DNA of 64,000 nt. Origin: Neolewinella aurantiaca. Its GTDB lineage: Bacteria; Bacteroidota; Bacteroidia; Chitinophagales; Saprospiraceae. Position numbers and translations under genes: made by a program. The notes under the pieces are model-generated. The model ran no database searches. It saw only the letters and a list, made by a program, of their open reading frames with translations, and had not been told where the DNA came from. The DNA is taken from positions 62,001 through 126,000 of the forward strand of contig NZ_VOXD01000004.1 in assembly GCF_008014675.1 (NCBI RefSeq), written 5' to 3'. Positions 9,997-18,196 of this stretch are shown in pieces (positions within the stretch are counted from its first letter, which is position 1; every line of letters begins with the position of its first letter).

Positions 9997-10051
9997 CTGG
10001 TGTAGTAACCGCTGGGCTTTGCCTTCGGTTTTTCAAGGTGCGCTTTTTTTT

Positions 10052-10068
10052 GCGCGGCCGCAGGTGCC
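10052..10068 (+). repeat. dispersed GC-rich motif, left end of E1
   Basis: GCGCGGCCGCAGGTGCC immediately after eight T; pairs with the inverted copy at 10619-10635. Confidence 0.7.
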
Positions 10069-10181
10069 GGGTGACGTTAGAGAAGTTTATCCGTGGGGTG
10101 TACGCTTTATTCAACGCGGCAGGCAAGGTGAGACTGGAGGTAACGATAGCCTTTGGATTGTCTTTCGCTTGAGGCCGGGGT

Positions 10182-10347
10182 CAGGGCTGACGCATAGGAT
10201 TCGATTTTAAGCTTTTAGCTCGAGATCATAGTCACCGCCTAAGAGCTTGCATCCCAAAACGCGTAGCGTTTTCACTAGCCCCTCCCCAGCAGGGTTGGGT
10301 TGGGGTGGGGGTTTAACACGGCTTAACTAGCCTATGCGTTAGCCCTG
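10182..10347. mobile_element. 166-bp MITE-like unit, copy 1
   Basis: Ends in imperfect terminal inverted repeats CAGGGCTGACGCATAGG / CCTATGCGTTAGCCCTG (16 of 17). The interior has the palindromic AAAACGCGTAGCGTTTT and a C-rich/G-rich hairpin. Other copies lie at 15639-15803 and 20191-20356. It is too short to code for anything. No target duplication is recognisable around this copy. Confidence 0.7.
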
Positions 10348-10350
10348 GGG

Positions 10351-10494
10351 GCGGGAGTGGTCAGGCAGGACGGTAGTTGAGGTGAGGCGGGAGTGGTCAG
10401 GCAGGACGGTAGTTGAGGTGAGGCGGGAGTGGTCAGGCAGGACGGTAGTTGAGGTGAGGCGGGAGTGGTCAGGCAGGACGGTAGTTGAGGTGAG
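10351..10494. repeat. 36-bp tandem repeat, four units
   Basis: Four exact head-to-tail units beginning GCGGGAGTGGTCAGGCAGGA at 10351, 10387, 10423 and 10459, followed by a partial fifth at 10495. The related array at 15805 has only two units, one of them diverged, so the array behaves like a VNTR. The repeats are contiguous with no spacers, so this is not a CRISPR. Confidence 0.9.
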
Positions 10495-10618
10495 GCGGGA
10501 GTCGACAGGCCAACTTTTATCCGGCTTCGCCAGGCTAAAAGAATTGGACTGGCGACCCGCCGGAGAGGAGCAAAGCTGGAAGGTGCAGGGCTGCACTGCC
10601 TTGTAAAAATCCTCCCTC

Positions 10619-10635
10619 TGCACCTGCGGTCCCGC
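10619..10635 (-). repeat. dispersed GC-rich motif, right end of E1
   Basis: TGCACCTGCGGTCCCGC followed by eight A, in inverted orientation to 10052-10068. Confidence 0.65.
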
Positions 10636-10643
10636 AAAAAAAA

Positions 10644-10937
10644 TCACTCTTTAATTTCAGTAAATCATTCTGTCAGGGAATCGTCCTGCGGAATAATCTA
10701 CCAGGTGACTTGGTTCTACTGTGGCAAAGCTTCGAATCTTGAATGGGGTGTTCGTTTTATGTTTTGACATAGTGATTTGTTGTGGATTTAAATTTTGATA
10801 TTGGATCAATATTCAGAATTAAAGTCATTTATTTCTTGAATTTTGTATGCCCTCAAAAAGAGGTTATATCCGATGGGAAGAAGCCCTGTGCTGGCCATTG
10901 GATTACCTAACCAACTCACAATTATCACACCCCCCAT
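10644..10937. other. susC upstream region
   Basis: 294 bases between E1 and the susC start, AT-rich in its second half (10771-10850). It must hold the susC promoter, but no good TAnnTTTG box was found; GAATTTTG at about 10838 has one mismatch. A 37-codon minus-strand frame (10657-10770) is present but unsupported. Confidence 0.4.
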
Positions 10938-13900
10938 ATGAGACTACCTCTACTATTACTACTATTTGCCTTGTCTGCTTCCCTTACGGCGCAGCGTACA
11001 ATTACCGGAACGGTAACTTCAGCCTCCGACAACGAATCTTTGCTCGGTGTATATATCCTGATCAAAGGAACCACTTCCGGAACCGTTACAGACCTGGACG
11101 GAAACTATTCGATCACCGTGCCTGATGGTGCCGATGTTCTTGTTTTCTCTTACACGGGTTTTGCCACTCAAGAGGTCGAAATCGGTGTGCAGTCAGTGAT
11201 AGATGTTACTCTTTCCGAGGGTACTAACCTCAACGAGGTCATCGTAGTAGGATACGGCGAACAGAAACGGGGCGACATAACGGTGGCTCTTTCCAACGTG
11301 AGCAGCGATGATCTCAACGCGAGCGTAGTAACCTCAGTGGATCAGGCGCTTCAGGGCCGCGCTGCCGGTGTAACGATCATGGCCAGTTCCGGCCAGCCGG
11401 GGGCTGCGCCCCGCGTCAACATTCGCGGTGCAACCTCTGTGACCGCCAGCAGCGACCCACTCTACGTAATCGACGGCGTACCGATGGTGACTGAAGATAA
11501 CTCTAACCTCTTTACCGGAGGGTATCAGTTCAGCTCGATCTCGGACATTAACCCTAATGATATCGCTTCCATTCAGGTGCTTAAAGATGCCTCGGCTACG
11601 GCCATCTACGGCTCACGGGGCGCCAACGGTGTGATCCTGATCAATACCAAACGGGGCGCGAGCGGAGAGGCCAATATCGACTTCGAGGTAAGTACCGGCT
11701 GGCAGGCCCCCACGCGGGTTATTGATATGATGGACAGCCGGCAATTCATCGTGATGATGAACGAAGCGGCGGCCAATGACGGTCTGCCCGCCGACTGGTT
11801 TTCTAATCCCGATAACTTCAATTTTATCGGTAATCCCGACGACCCGGAACTGCAGAATACCGACTGGTACGGTGAAATTCTTCGTAACGACGCGCCGATC
11901 TCTGAGTACTCACTTAGCGCCCGGGGCGGTAACGAGAACCTTCGGTACTTTGTCAGCGGAGGTTACCTCGATCAGGAAGGCTACCAGAAGGGTACCGGCT
12001 TTACGCGGATGAGCGCACGTGCCAATCTCGATGCATCGCTCAACGATAAATTAACCGTCGGTGTCACTACTTTCGTTTCCCGTTCCAACGCCGAATCCAC
12101 GATCGGGGACAACTCGCTGTACGGCGTAATGATCAACGCCCTGGCTGCCGACCCCACTATGCCCGTTCTCGAAGACGACGGCTCTTACGCTAATCCGTTT
12201 AACTATTACAGCTGGTGGGCGTTCGAGAATCCCCGCGCAGCTACTGATCTCTACGAACGTAACACCATCACCAACCGCTATCTTGGTACGGTTTATGGTG
12301 AGCTGGAGCTGGCGACCAACCTCAAATTCCGCAGTTCATGGTCCGTCGATTACCAGTTTCTGAAGGACAACCTGTTTTACCCATCGAATACCTTCCAGTC
12401 TATCCGAGGTGGCATCAGCGGTGAAGCCCAGTATTCCAGCGCTGAATCCCTGACGTGGATTAACGAGAACATCCTGACGTACAATTTTCTGCTTGGTGGC
12501 CGCCATAGCCTGGATCTGCTGGGAGGGTTCACAATGCAGGAAAACACGCGGGACTTTGTAGACATCAACGGTCAGAACTTTGCCACCGATGTGCTCGGTG
12601 GTCTGGAGCTTGCCTCAGATATCACCGACGGTGGCACGTTTGGTACCGGCTGGGGGCTTAAGTCTTATCTCGGCCGCATTAATTACAACTTCGACGAGAA
12701 GTACTACGTCACCCTCAGCGCCCGGGCCGATGGTTCAAGCCGTTTCGGAGAGAACAATCGCTACGGTGTGTTCCCGTCGGTCGCTTTGGCCTGGCGCCTG
12801 AGCGGCGAAAACTTCCTCGCCACTTCCTCCTGGCTTTACGATGCTAAGTTGCGGGCCAGTTACGGTATCTCAGGAAACCAGGAGGGGATCAGTAATTTTG
12901 CCTCGCGCTCGCTTTGGTCCATCAGTGGCCAGTTTGCCGGTACACCCTCGAGCCGTCCCGACCAGTTGGGGAACTCCGAGCTGGGCTGGGAGTCTACCTC
13001 ACAACTCAACCTGGGGCTCGACCTCAGCGTCCTCGATGGCCGGGTCAACTTTACGTTTGATTACTTCAATAAATCTACTACCGATCTGCTGCTGCGTTCC
13101 ATCGTGCCTGCTACCAGCGGATATACTACCGCCTTTCGTAATATCGGAGAGGTGCGTAACACTGGCCTTGAATTCAGCCTCAACACAGTTAACCTGACCA
13201 CCCCGGGTGGCTTCAAGTGGACAACCGACTTCAACATCTCCACCATCGAAAACGAGGTCGTCAAGTTGGAGCAGGATGAGCAGGTGCAGGGAGACGGACA
13301 TATTCTACAGGAAGGAGAACCGCTAGGGTCATTTTTCCTTATCCCATTTGAGGGGGTAGACCCTCAAACGGGTAATTCGATCTTTACCGATCTGAACGAA
13401 GATGGTATAATCAATAACGACGACCGCGCTATACCTCGTGATGCCGACGGGAAGAACCTGAGTATCTGGCCCGACTACTTTGGTGGTATCACCAATACCT
13501 TCAGTTATAAAGGGTTCAGCTTAAGCGCATTTTTGCAGTTCAGCAAAGGGAACTACGTGAACAACCACAGCCGCTTTGCGCAGGAGCAGGTAGGTTGGTC
13601 GTTCAATTATGGCGGCTTCTTCCTTCCTTACGGGAACAATACCCAACGTGTGGAAGACAATCGCTGGCGCCAGCCGGGAGATCAGACCGATATTCCCCGG
13701 GCCAGCCTTGGATATTCCTTTGACTCCGACGGAAACGTAATCGAAGAACTTCCCCAAAACTGGCAGGAATACAGCACCCAGTGGCTGGAGGATGCATCTT
13801 ACCTGCGCCTCAAGACCCTGCAGGTAAGCTACGACCTCCCTTCCGCACTGTTTGAGGCCATTCCTCTGCGGAGTGCCCGGGTATTCTTCCGGGGGCAAAA

Positions 13901-14042
13901 CCTGTTTACAGCAACCGATTACCTTGGCGTAGACCCGGAAGTGAACTCCCGTGGAGGTAATTCCGTGCTCACGCCCGGCGAAGATTTCGGTGGCCTGGGC
14001 CAGGCGAAGTCGTACGTATTCGGCCTCAAGGTCGGTCTTTAA
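10938..14042 (+). CDS. SusC/RagA-type TonB-dependent receptor
   Basis: 1034 residues, usual SusC length. After a signal peptide (MRLPLLLLLFALSASLTAQ) comes a carboxypeptidase-regulatory-like domain with ITGTVTSASDNESLLGVYI and GTVTDLDGNYSI (residues ~20-95), then the linker NLNEVIVVGYGEQKRGDIT. The plug has QGRAAGVTIMASSGQPGAAP, VNIRGATSV, DPLYVIDGVPM and DASATAIYGSRGANGVILI. The remainder is barrel ending in FGLKVGL. SusC forms the outer-membrane pore that the downstream SusD lid closes, importing oligosaccharides or peptides. No glycoside hydrolase or ECF sigma/anti-sigma pair lies nearby, so the substrate is unknown. The pair is enclosed by direct repeats (E1 and E2). Confidence 0.93.
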   Translation: MRLPLLLLLFALSASLTAQRTITGTVTSASDNESLLGVYILIKGTTSGTVTDLDGNYSITVPDGADVLVFSYTGFATQEVEIGVQSVIDVTLSEGTNLNEVIVVGYGEQKRGDITVALSNVSSDDLNASVVTSVDQALQGRAAGVTIMASSGQPGAAPRVNIRGATSVTASSDPLYVIDGVPMVTEDNSNLFTGGYQFSSISDINPNDIASIQVLKDASATAIYGSRGANGVILINTKRGASGEANIDFEVSTGWQAPTRVIDMMDSRQFIVMMNEAAANDGLPADWFSNPDNFNFIGNPDDPELQNTDWYGEILRNDAPISEYSLSARGGNENLRYFVSGGYLDQEGYQKGTGFTRMSARANLDASLNDKLTVGVTTFVSRSNAESTIGDNSLYGVMINALAADPTMPVLEDDGSYANPFNYYSWWAFENPRAATDLYERNTITNRYLGTVYGELELATNLKFRSSWSVDYQFLKDNLFYPSNTFQSIRGGISGEAQYSSAESLTWINENILTYNFLLGGRHSLDLLGGFTMQENTRDFVDINGQNFATDVLGGLELASDITDGGTFGTGWGLKSYLGRINYNFDEKYYVTLSARADGSSRFGENNRYGVFPSVALAWRLSGENFLATSSWLYDAKLRASYGISGNQEGISNFASRSLWSISGQFAGTPSSRPDQLGNSELGWESTSQLNLGLDLSVLDGRVNFTFDYFNKSTTDLLLRSIVPATSGYTTAFRNIGEVRNTGLEFSLNTVNLTTPGGFKWTTDFNISTIENEVVKLEQDEQVQGDGHILQEGEPLGSFFLIPFEGVDPQTGNSIFTDLNEDGIINNDDRAIPRDADGKNLSIWPDYFGGITNTFSYKGFSLSAFLQFSKGNYVNNHSRFAQEQVGWSFNYGGFFLPYGNNTQRVEDNRWRQPGDQTDIPRASLGYSFDSDGNVIEELPQNWQEYSTQWLEDASYLRLKTLQVSYDLPSALFEAIPLRSARVFFRGQNLFTATDYLGVDPEVNSRGGNSVLTPGEDFGGLGQAKSYVFGLKVGL

Positions 14043-14079
14043 TGAACCCGTTCATCACCGACAAAAAGAAAAAACAACT

Positions 14080-15429
14080 ATGAAAATTTATAGCATAAAA
14101 CGGCTGCTTCCGGCGGTCGCCTTCCTCAGTCTCTTTTCCTGTGATGTCTTCGACGCCACCAGCGAAGTCGCCATCAACCCGGATCAGGCCTTCATAAGCG
14201 AAGCTGCCTCACGTTCTGCCGTAGCGGGTATCTATGATGCCATGCAAAGCGAAAGCTACTACGGCGCTTATTTTCAATACACCTCCGACAATTACGTAGA
14301 TGTAGGAGATTTTCAGGGCTTTTTTCAGGGTTTCCAGGCGCCGGACCAGGGAGCAATTCCTACCCGTAACGACAATATCCTGCAACTGTGGGCGCAAGCG
14401 TACCGCACCATTAATGCGGCCAACGAGGTGATCGATAAACTCCCCGCGGTAGAAGTAACCGGCTTCGAAGAAGAGGAAAAAACCGAATTACTGGCACAGG
14501 CCCGTGGGCTACGGGGGCTTGCTTACCTGGACCTCCTCACTCATTACGCCGAACACTTCGACCTCTCTTCCGATTTTGGTCTGGCCATCGTCAGTGAATC
14601 TAATAACGGCAACCTGACGCAGCTGCAAAACCCGGAGCGCTCTTCTGTTTCTGAATCTTACGATTTTGTGATCGCCGACCTCCAGTTTGCTGTGGATAAC
14701 CTCCCTGACTCAGGTGATAATTCCGAACTTACGAAAGCAGGAGCTCAGGGGCTGCTCGCCCGAGCACTTTTACATAAGGGAGATTACACAGAGGCCATTT
14801 CTCTGGCTACAGCAGTGATCGATAACCCCAGTTTCATGCTCGTCGATGATGTGGCAAGTATTTACACTGTCGACGGTAGCCCTGAGTCGATTTTCGAACT
14901 GCCGTACACAACTCTTGATCCCTCGAGCCTGGCCACCTACACAATTAGTCGCGATGAGGTAAGGCCCGAACCAAGCCTGATTGAAAGTTTTACCGAGGGC
15001 GACGAACGCAGGGCGTTGATTGCTTTCATCGATGGATTTAACGGCGAGCGCTTTGTGAAAGCGGAAGATTTTGCTAACCAGGCTAACCCGGCCTACATCA
15101 TCCGCATGGCAGAGATCTACCTTATCCGCGCCGAGGCGGCTTTTCTCGATGATGATGCGGGTAACGACGATCAGGCCCTGGCTGACCTCAACGCCGTGCG
15201 TGAGCGCGCAGGACTACCTCCCCACGATAATGCGGAAGACTTCGTCGATAAACTTCTGGACGAGTACCTGTGGGAGTTTTTCGCCGAAGGCCAGCGCTTC
15301 CGTAGCCTGGTTCGATTGGGCAAACTAAACGAAGTAGTCGGCTTAGCTGATTTTCGCCGCGTCTATCCTCTGCCGCAGCAAGAGTTGGATGTTATGGGGA
15401 ATAATCTGGTGCAAAACCCGGGATATTGA
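14080..15429 (+). CDS. SusD/RagB-type outer-membrane lipoprotein
   Basis: 449 residues from the ATG at 14080, 37 bases after susC; the frame extends upstream into the end of susC, but this start opens a lipoprotein signal ending LSLFSC (Cys21). SusD features: TPR-like helices (QARGLRGLAYLDLLTHYAEHF), YDFVIADLQFAVDNLP, AGAQGLLARALLHKGDYTEAI, and the C-terminal RMAEIYLIRAEAAF, LNAVRERAGLP and VYPLPQQELDVMGNNLVQNPGY motifs. It is slightly short for the family, which often exceeds 500 residues. It acts as the surface-exposed, ligand-binding lid of the SusC pore. A rho-independent terminator follows directly. Confidence 0.93.
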   Translation: MKIYSIKRLLPAVAFLSLFSCDVFDATSEVAINPDQAFISEAASRSAVAGIYDAMQSESYYGAYFQYTSDNYVDVGDFQGFFQGFQAPDQGAIPTRNDNILQLWAQAYRTINAANEVIDKLPAVEVTGFEEEEKTELLAQARGLRGLAYLDLLTHYAEHFDLSSDFGLAIVSESNNGNLTQLQNPERSSVSESYDFVIADLQFAVDNLPDSGDNSELTKAGAQGLLARALLHKGDYTEAISLATAVIDNPSFMLVDDVASIYTVDGSPESIFELPYTTLDPSSLATYTISRDEVRPEPSLIESFTEGDERRALIAFIDGFNGERFVKAEDFANQANPAYIIRMAEIYLIRAEAAFLDDDAGNDDQALADLNAVRERAGLPPHDNAEDFVDKLLDEYLWEFFAEGQRFRSLVRLGKLNEVVGLADFRRVYPLPQQELDVMGNNLVQNPGY

Positions 15430-15452
15430 CCTGAATATGCCAAAAAAATGTG

Positions 15453-15491
15453 CCCTCCTCCGAATGCTCGTTCGAGGGAGGGTTCTTTTTT
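15453..15491 (+). terminator. rho-independent terminator of susCD
   Basis: CCCTCCTCCGAA (15453-15464) pairs with TTCGAGGGAGGG (15471-15482) with one mismatch, followed by GTTCTTTTTT. The T-run is also the left boundary of element E2. Confidence 0.8.
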
Positions 15492-15508
15492 GCGCGGCCG
15501 CAGGTGCC
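15492..15508 (+). repeat. dispersed GC-rich motif, left end of E2
   Basis: GCGCGGCCGCAGGTGCC, identical to the left end of E1. Confidence 0.7.
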
Positions 15509-15638
15509 GGGTGACGTTGGGGAAGTTTGTCTGTGGGGTGTACGCTTAATTCAACGCGGCAGGCAAGATGAGACTGGAGGTAACGATAGCCTTTGGATTG
15601 TCTTTCGCTTGAGGCCGTTTTTTTTCCGGGGCCGGGGT

Positions 15639-15803
15639 CAGGGCTGACGCATAGGATTCGATTTTAAGCTTTTAGCTCGAGATCATAGTCACCGCCTAAG
15701 AACTTGCAACCCAAAACGCGTAGCGTTTTCACTAGCCCATCCCCCGTGGGGATGGGTTGGGGCGGGGGGTAACACGGCTTAACTAGCCTATGCGTTAGCC
15801 CTG
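15639..15803. mobile_element. 166-bp MITE-like unit, copy 2 (165 bp)
   Basis: Same terminal inverted repeats as copy 1 (CAGGGCTGACGCATAGG / CCTATGCGTTAGCCCTG). The internal hairpin here is CCCATCCCC-CGT-GGGGATGGG, a perfect 9-bp stem. Confidence 0.7.
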
Positions 15804-15958
15804 GGGGCGGGAGTGCTCATGCAGGACGGGGCGGAAGGAGAGGCGGGAGTGGTCAGGCAGGACGGCAGTTGAGGTGAGGCGGGAGTCGACAGGCCAACTT
15901 TTATCCGGCTTCGCCAGGCTAAAAGAATTGGACTGGCGACCCGCCGGTTATTCAAACA

Positions 15959-15977
15959 TTGCACCCGCGCCCGCGCC
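15959..15977 (-). repeat. dispersed GC-rich motif, right end of E2
   Basis: TTGCACCCGCGCCCGCGCC followed shortly by AAAAA, inverted relative to 15492-15508. Confidence 0.65.
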
Positions 15978-16033
15978 GGAAAAAGGACGGTCGTATTCCC
16001 TGGGAAGCGGGCATTTTACCGCAAATCGGCGGA

Positions 16034-16468
16034 CTACTCCGGGAAATTGTCCCGAATCCGGTCCAGGATCCGCGTCAAATCAGCATAGTCAGCTTCCGAG
16101 AGCCCGCTCCAGGCCTGTACGCGCAACGCTTCTACCTTCGGTAGAAGTTGTTCGTGAATGGTTTCTCCCTTCTTGGTGAGGGCTACCTGGTAGCGCCGAC
16201 GATCGTTGGGAAAGCGCGTTCGCGCAGCCATCCCTTTTTTTGCCAGCTTATCTATGATTCTGGAAACGGTTGGCGCGTCCTTGAAAGTGCCGTTGGCAAG
16301 GTCAGTCTGAGAAGAAGAGCCTTCTTTGTGGAGGTGATCGAGAACTACCCACTGCTCAGGCGTCAGGTCTACACCGGCATCCTTAAATGCCCGCTGGAAA
16401 TGTGCTTTCAGGAGGCGGGTGGTACGGTCTAACAGGGTACCGACGTTGTCGTAGGATAGCTGGCTCAA
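16034..16468 (-). CDS. MarR-family transcriptional regulator
   Basis: 144 residues when started at the TTG at 16468 (SQLSYDNVGTLLDRTTRLLK); the frame is open further upstream but would run into the neighbouring hydrolase gene. The winged helix-turn-helix is visible as LTPEQWVVLDHL, SQTDLANGTFKDAPTVSRII and the wing RTRFPNDRRRYQVALTKKGE, flanked by the helices that form the dimer interface. MarR proteins are dimeric repressors released by small phenolic or oxidising ligands; the ligand is unknown here. The gene lies 10 bases downstream of an alpha/beta hydrolase on the same strand, and the two are probably co-transcribed, so the regulator may control that enzyme. Confidence 0.9.
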   Translation of the reverse strand: MSQLSYDNVGTLLDRTTRLLKAHFQRAFKDAGVDLTPEQWVVLDHLHKEGSSSQTDLANGTFKDAPTVSRIIDKLAKKGMAARTRFPNDRRRYQVALTKKGETIHEQLLPKVEALRVQAWSGLSEADYADLTRILDRIRDNFPE

Positions 16469-16478
16469 AATGGGGTAT

Positions 16479-17204
16479 TTAACGGCTAAGGTAATAGTCG
16501 TAGAGCAATTGCTCCGGCAGCCAGTGGCTGCCGGTGTAAGGCACGACCTGAACGGAGGGTAATGGGCCGTACACTGCCTCCAGCCGTTCGTGGTGCAACA
16601 AGGGGTCCCGGTCTCCGGCAAAAACGGTGGCTTTCATCTCCCTTTTCTTCAGGGCCACTTCCAGTTTTGCCGGGCTGGGGGGGAACAGCAATACGCTCCG
16701 CAGGCTCCCTGCCATCCGTCGGCGAAAGGTGCCATCCTTCAGGTTATGGTTAAGGTATTCTGCAGAGTAACGATTGATTACACCACGCCGCCGCAGGAAA
16801 TTGCTAAGCTTCAGCAGGTACCGCGGCCGTTCGGTAAACTTAGCCAACGGCCGGATGAGCGATTTCGGTAAGGTATCGATCCAGTTCGTATAGCGCCCGC
16901 CCGCGCCATCGGGCGCTACCAGCGCCAGATCACGGATATCAGGATGGTCCAGAAAAGGTAAAGTGTTGCTGAGGATACGGCCACCCAGGCTGTGGCCCAG
17001 CAGGTAAACCGGGCGATCCCGGTAATCGGCCAGAAGAATGTTGAACAGCCCGGCAAGCTCGGCGGGAGAATAGCGCTGCTCCACCCATTCCGATTTGCCG
17101 TGGTAAGGCAGGTCAGGAGCAAAGGTGGTGAACTCGCGGCCGAGCGCGAGGGCCAGCCGTTCCATACGCCGTCCGTTGCGCCCGAAGCCGTGCACCGAAA
17201 GCAT
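16479..17204 (-). CDS. alpha/beta hydrolase
   Basis: 241 residues from the first ATG (17204). SVHGFGRNGRRM supplies the oxyanion-hole loop, VYLLGHSLGGRI the nucleophile elbow (Ser72 in this numbering), FAGDRDPLLHHE the likely acid and GSHWLPEQ the His. The true start is probably upstream: in frame before this ATG lies LYVRQYGNGPKI, the usual first strands of the fold, and only non-ATG codons (CTG, or ATT at 17255) are available back to a stop near 17325. It is a soluble esterase- or lipase-like enzyme of unknown substrate. It forms a pair with the marR gene behind it. Confidence 0.85.
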   Translation of the reverse strand: MLSVHGFGRNGRRMERLALALGREFTTFAPDLPYHGKSEWVEQRYSPAELAGLFNILLADYRDRPVYLLGHSLGGRILSNTLPFLDHPDIRDLALVAPDGAGGRYTNWIDTLPKSLIRPLAKFTERPRYLLKLSNFLRRRGVINRYSAEYLNHNLKDGTFRRRMAGSLRSVLLFPPSPAKLEVALKKREMKATVFAGDRDPLLHHERLEAVYGPLPSVQVVPYTGSHWLPEQLLYDYYLSR

Positions 17205-17428
17205 TATTTTAGGTCCGTTGCCGTACTGGCGAACGTACAGCCGGTCGGCTGAAATCGGAGCGTCGAGCGGTTCACGGCCAAATTTGCTGAGGAAAAAAGC
17301 TGTTGGTTCTATTGGTCTTTGGTTTTACTTTGAACCATAGAAACGCACCGGAGTAAAATACAGTTGGCTTATTTTAATCTAAAAGCGAACTATGAGCGTT
17401 TACGACCAACAGAACAACAAACCAACTA

Positions 17429-17953
17429 ATGTCCGCAACCGCAGAGTTACCTTACTTTATCAAACCTTCACGGCCTCTCAGCCCCGATCAGAAACGGGTC
17501 GTTTATGCCGAGGCCCGCAGTGCGATTCTTGGCACCCTTGGCGACGAAGCTGATGAACAGGTGAAAATGGTAACCATCAACTGTTTGCTCAAGACCTATA
17601 TCCCATATTTTTACTGGGTAGGCTTCTATCTCGTACGTGGCGAAAACCAACTGGTCGTGGGGCCGTACCAGGGCACGCTGGGATGTTTGTACATCCAGTT
17701 TGGCCGGGGTGTTTGCGGAACAGTTGCGGAAACTGGAGAGACTAAAATTGTGGACGATACCCATGCTCTCATTCAGGGGAAGGAGCACATCGCCTGTGAC
17801 CCTAACAGCCGTTCAGAGATCGTATTGCCGGTGCGCAGAAAGGATGGTTCATTGTTGGGCGTATTCGATGTGGACTCCACGCTGCCCGGCTCTTTCGACG
17901 AAGTTGATGCGTCCGCTTTGGAGGAGCTTCTGACGGAGGTTTTCAGTAATTGA
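17429..17953 (+). CDS. GAF-domain free methionine-(R)-sulfoxide reductase
   Basis: 174 residues, a single GAF domain. It carries the fRMsr signature GCLYIQFGRGVCGTVAE, IVDDTHALIQGKEHIACD and SRSEIVLPVRRKDGSLLGVFDVDS. The three cysteines correspond to those of characterised fRMsr: Cys86 and Cys96 (resolving) and Cys123 in HIACD (catalytic). By family knowledge the enzyme reduces free Met-R-sulfoxide with thioredoxin in the cytoplasm. The loop before HIACD (ALIQGKE) is a few residues longer than in the Escherichia coli enzyme. Monocistronic, with a hairpin after the stop. Confidence 0.9.
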   Translation: MSATAELPYFIKPSRPLSPDQKRVVYAEARSAILGTLGDEADEQVKMVTINCLLKTYIPYFYWVGFYLVRGENQLVVGPYQGTLGCLYIQFGRGVCGTVAETGETKIVDDTHALIQGKEHIACDPNSRSEIVLPVRRKDGSLLGVFDVDSTLPGSFDEVDASALEELLTEVFSN

Positions 17954-18013
17954 TCGGGTAGGGGAAAAGCTGGCGGGTTTTTAAGAAAAAATTAAGGATT
18001 CGGGAGGTGACGG

Positions 18014-18034
18014 GAGTGCAGAAGTGCACTCTTT
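18014..18034 (+). terminator. hairpin terminator after the fRMsr gene
   Basis: GAGTGCA-GAAG-TGCACTC, a perfect 7-bp stem with tetraloop followed by TTT, about 60 bases after the stop. Confidence 0.55.
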
Positions 18035-18196
18035 ATGATGCTGAAGCCGCTACTGTTTCGATGATCGAGTCTTACGGGGCGGGCCTTCCGGCTTAACCAC
18101 AGTAATTTTTTTTCCGAACAACAGACGGGTCTTACGAAAGCACCAGCATAATCTGATCTGGTTGAAAAAGGCCCAACCCCAACTCTTAACCATACA

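Larger units (their letters stand above)
10044..10643. mobile_element. composite repeat element E1
   Basis: A 600-bp segment between mfd and susC bounded by 24-bp inverted ends with 22/24 identity: eight T then GCGCGGCCGCAGGTGC on the left, and GCACCTGCGGTCCCGC then eight A on the right. Inside lie a 166-bp MITE-like unit, a 36-bp tandem array and a Pro/Gly-like low-complexity stretch. The part 10044-10563 is nearly identical to 15486-15947 on the other side of susCD, apart from tandem copy number and a short T-rich insertion. It encodes no protein; open frames across it are artefacts of repeats with a period divisible by three. Confidence 0.7.
15486..15984. mobile_element. composite repeat element E2
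   Basis: About 499 bp downstream of susD, bounded on the left by TTTTTT plus GCGCGGCCGCAGGTGCC and on the right by the inverted motif TTGCACCCGCGCCCGCGCC plus a run of A. Up to 15947 it is a near-copy of the left 520 bp of E1 in the same orientation. It differs by a T-rich insertion at about 15617-15632, substitutions in the MITE-like unit, and two instead of four 36-bp tandem units. With E1 it frames susCD as direct repeats about 5.4 kb apart. Confidence 0.7.

Noticed and set aside
10351-10494. Possible CRISPR array
   Set aside because: The 36-bp repeats are contiguous with no unique spacers, and there are no cas genes; it is a tandem repeat.
10332-10647. Open frames on both strands across E1 (Pro/Ser-rich or Arg/Val-rich repeats)
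   Set aside because: They arise only because the 36-bp period is a multiple of three; no start signals or homologous protein pattern.
10657-10770. 37-codon minus-strand frame beginning MSKHKTNTPFKIRSF
   Set aside because: Short and without recognisable family or ribosome-binding site; cannot be separated from chance, though not impossible as a small peptide.
13268-13290. CAGGTGCAGGG in susC as a motif copy
   Set aside because: Only the right half matches and it encodes Gln-Val-Gln-Gly; insufficient.
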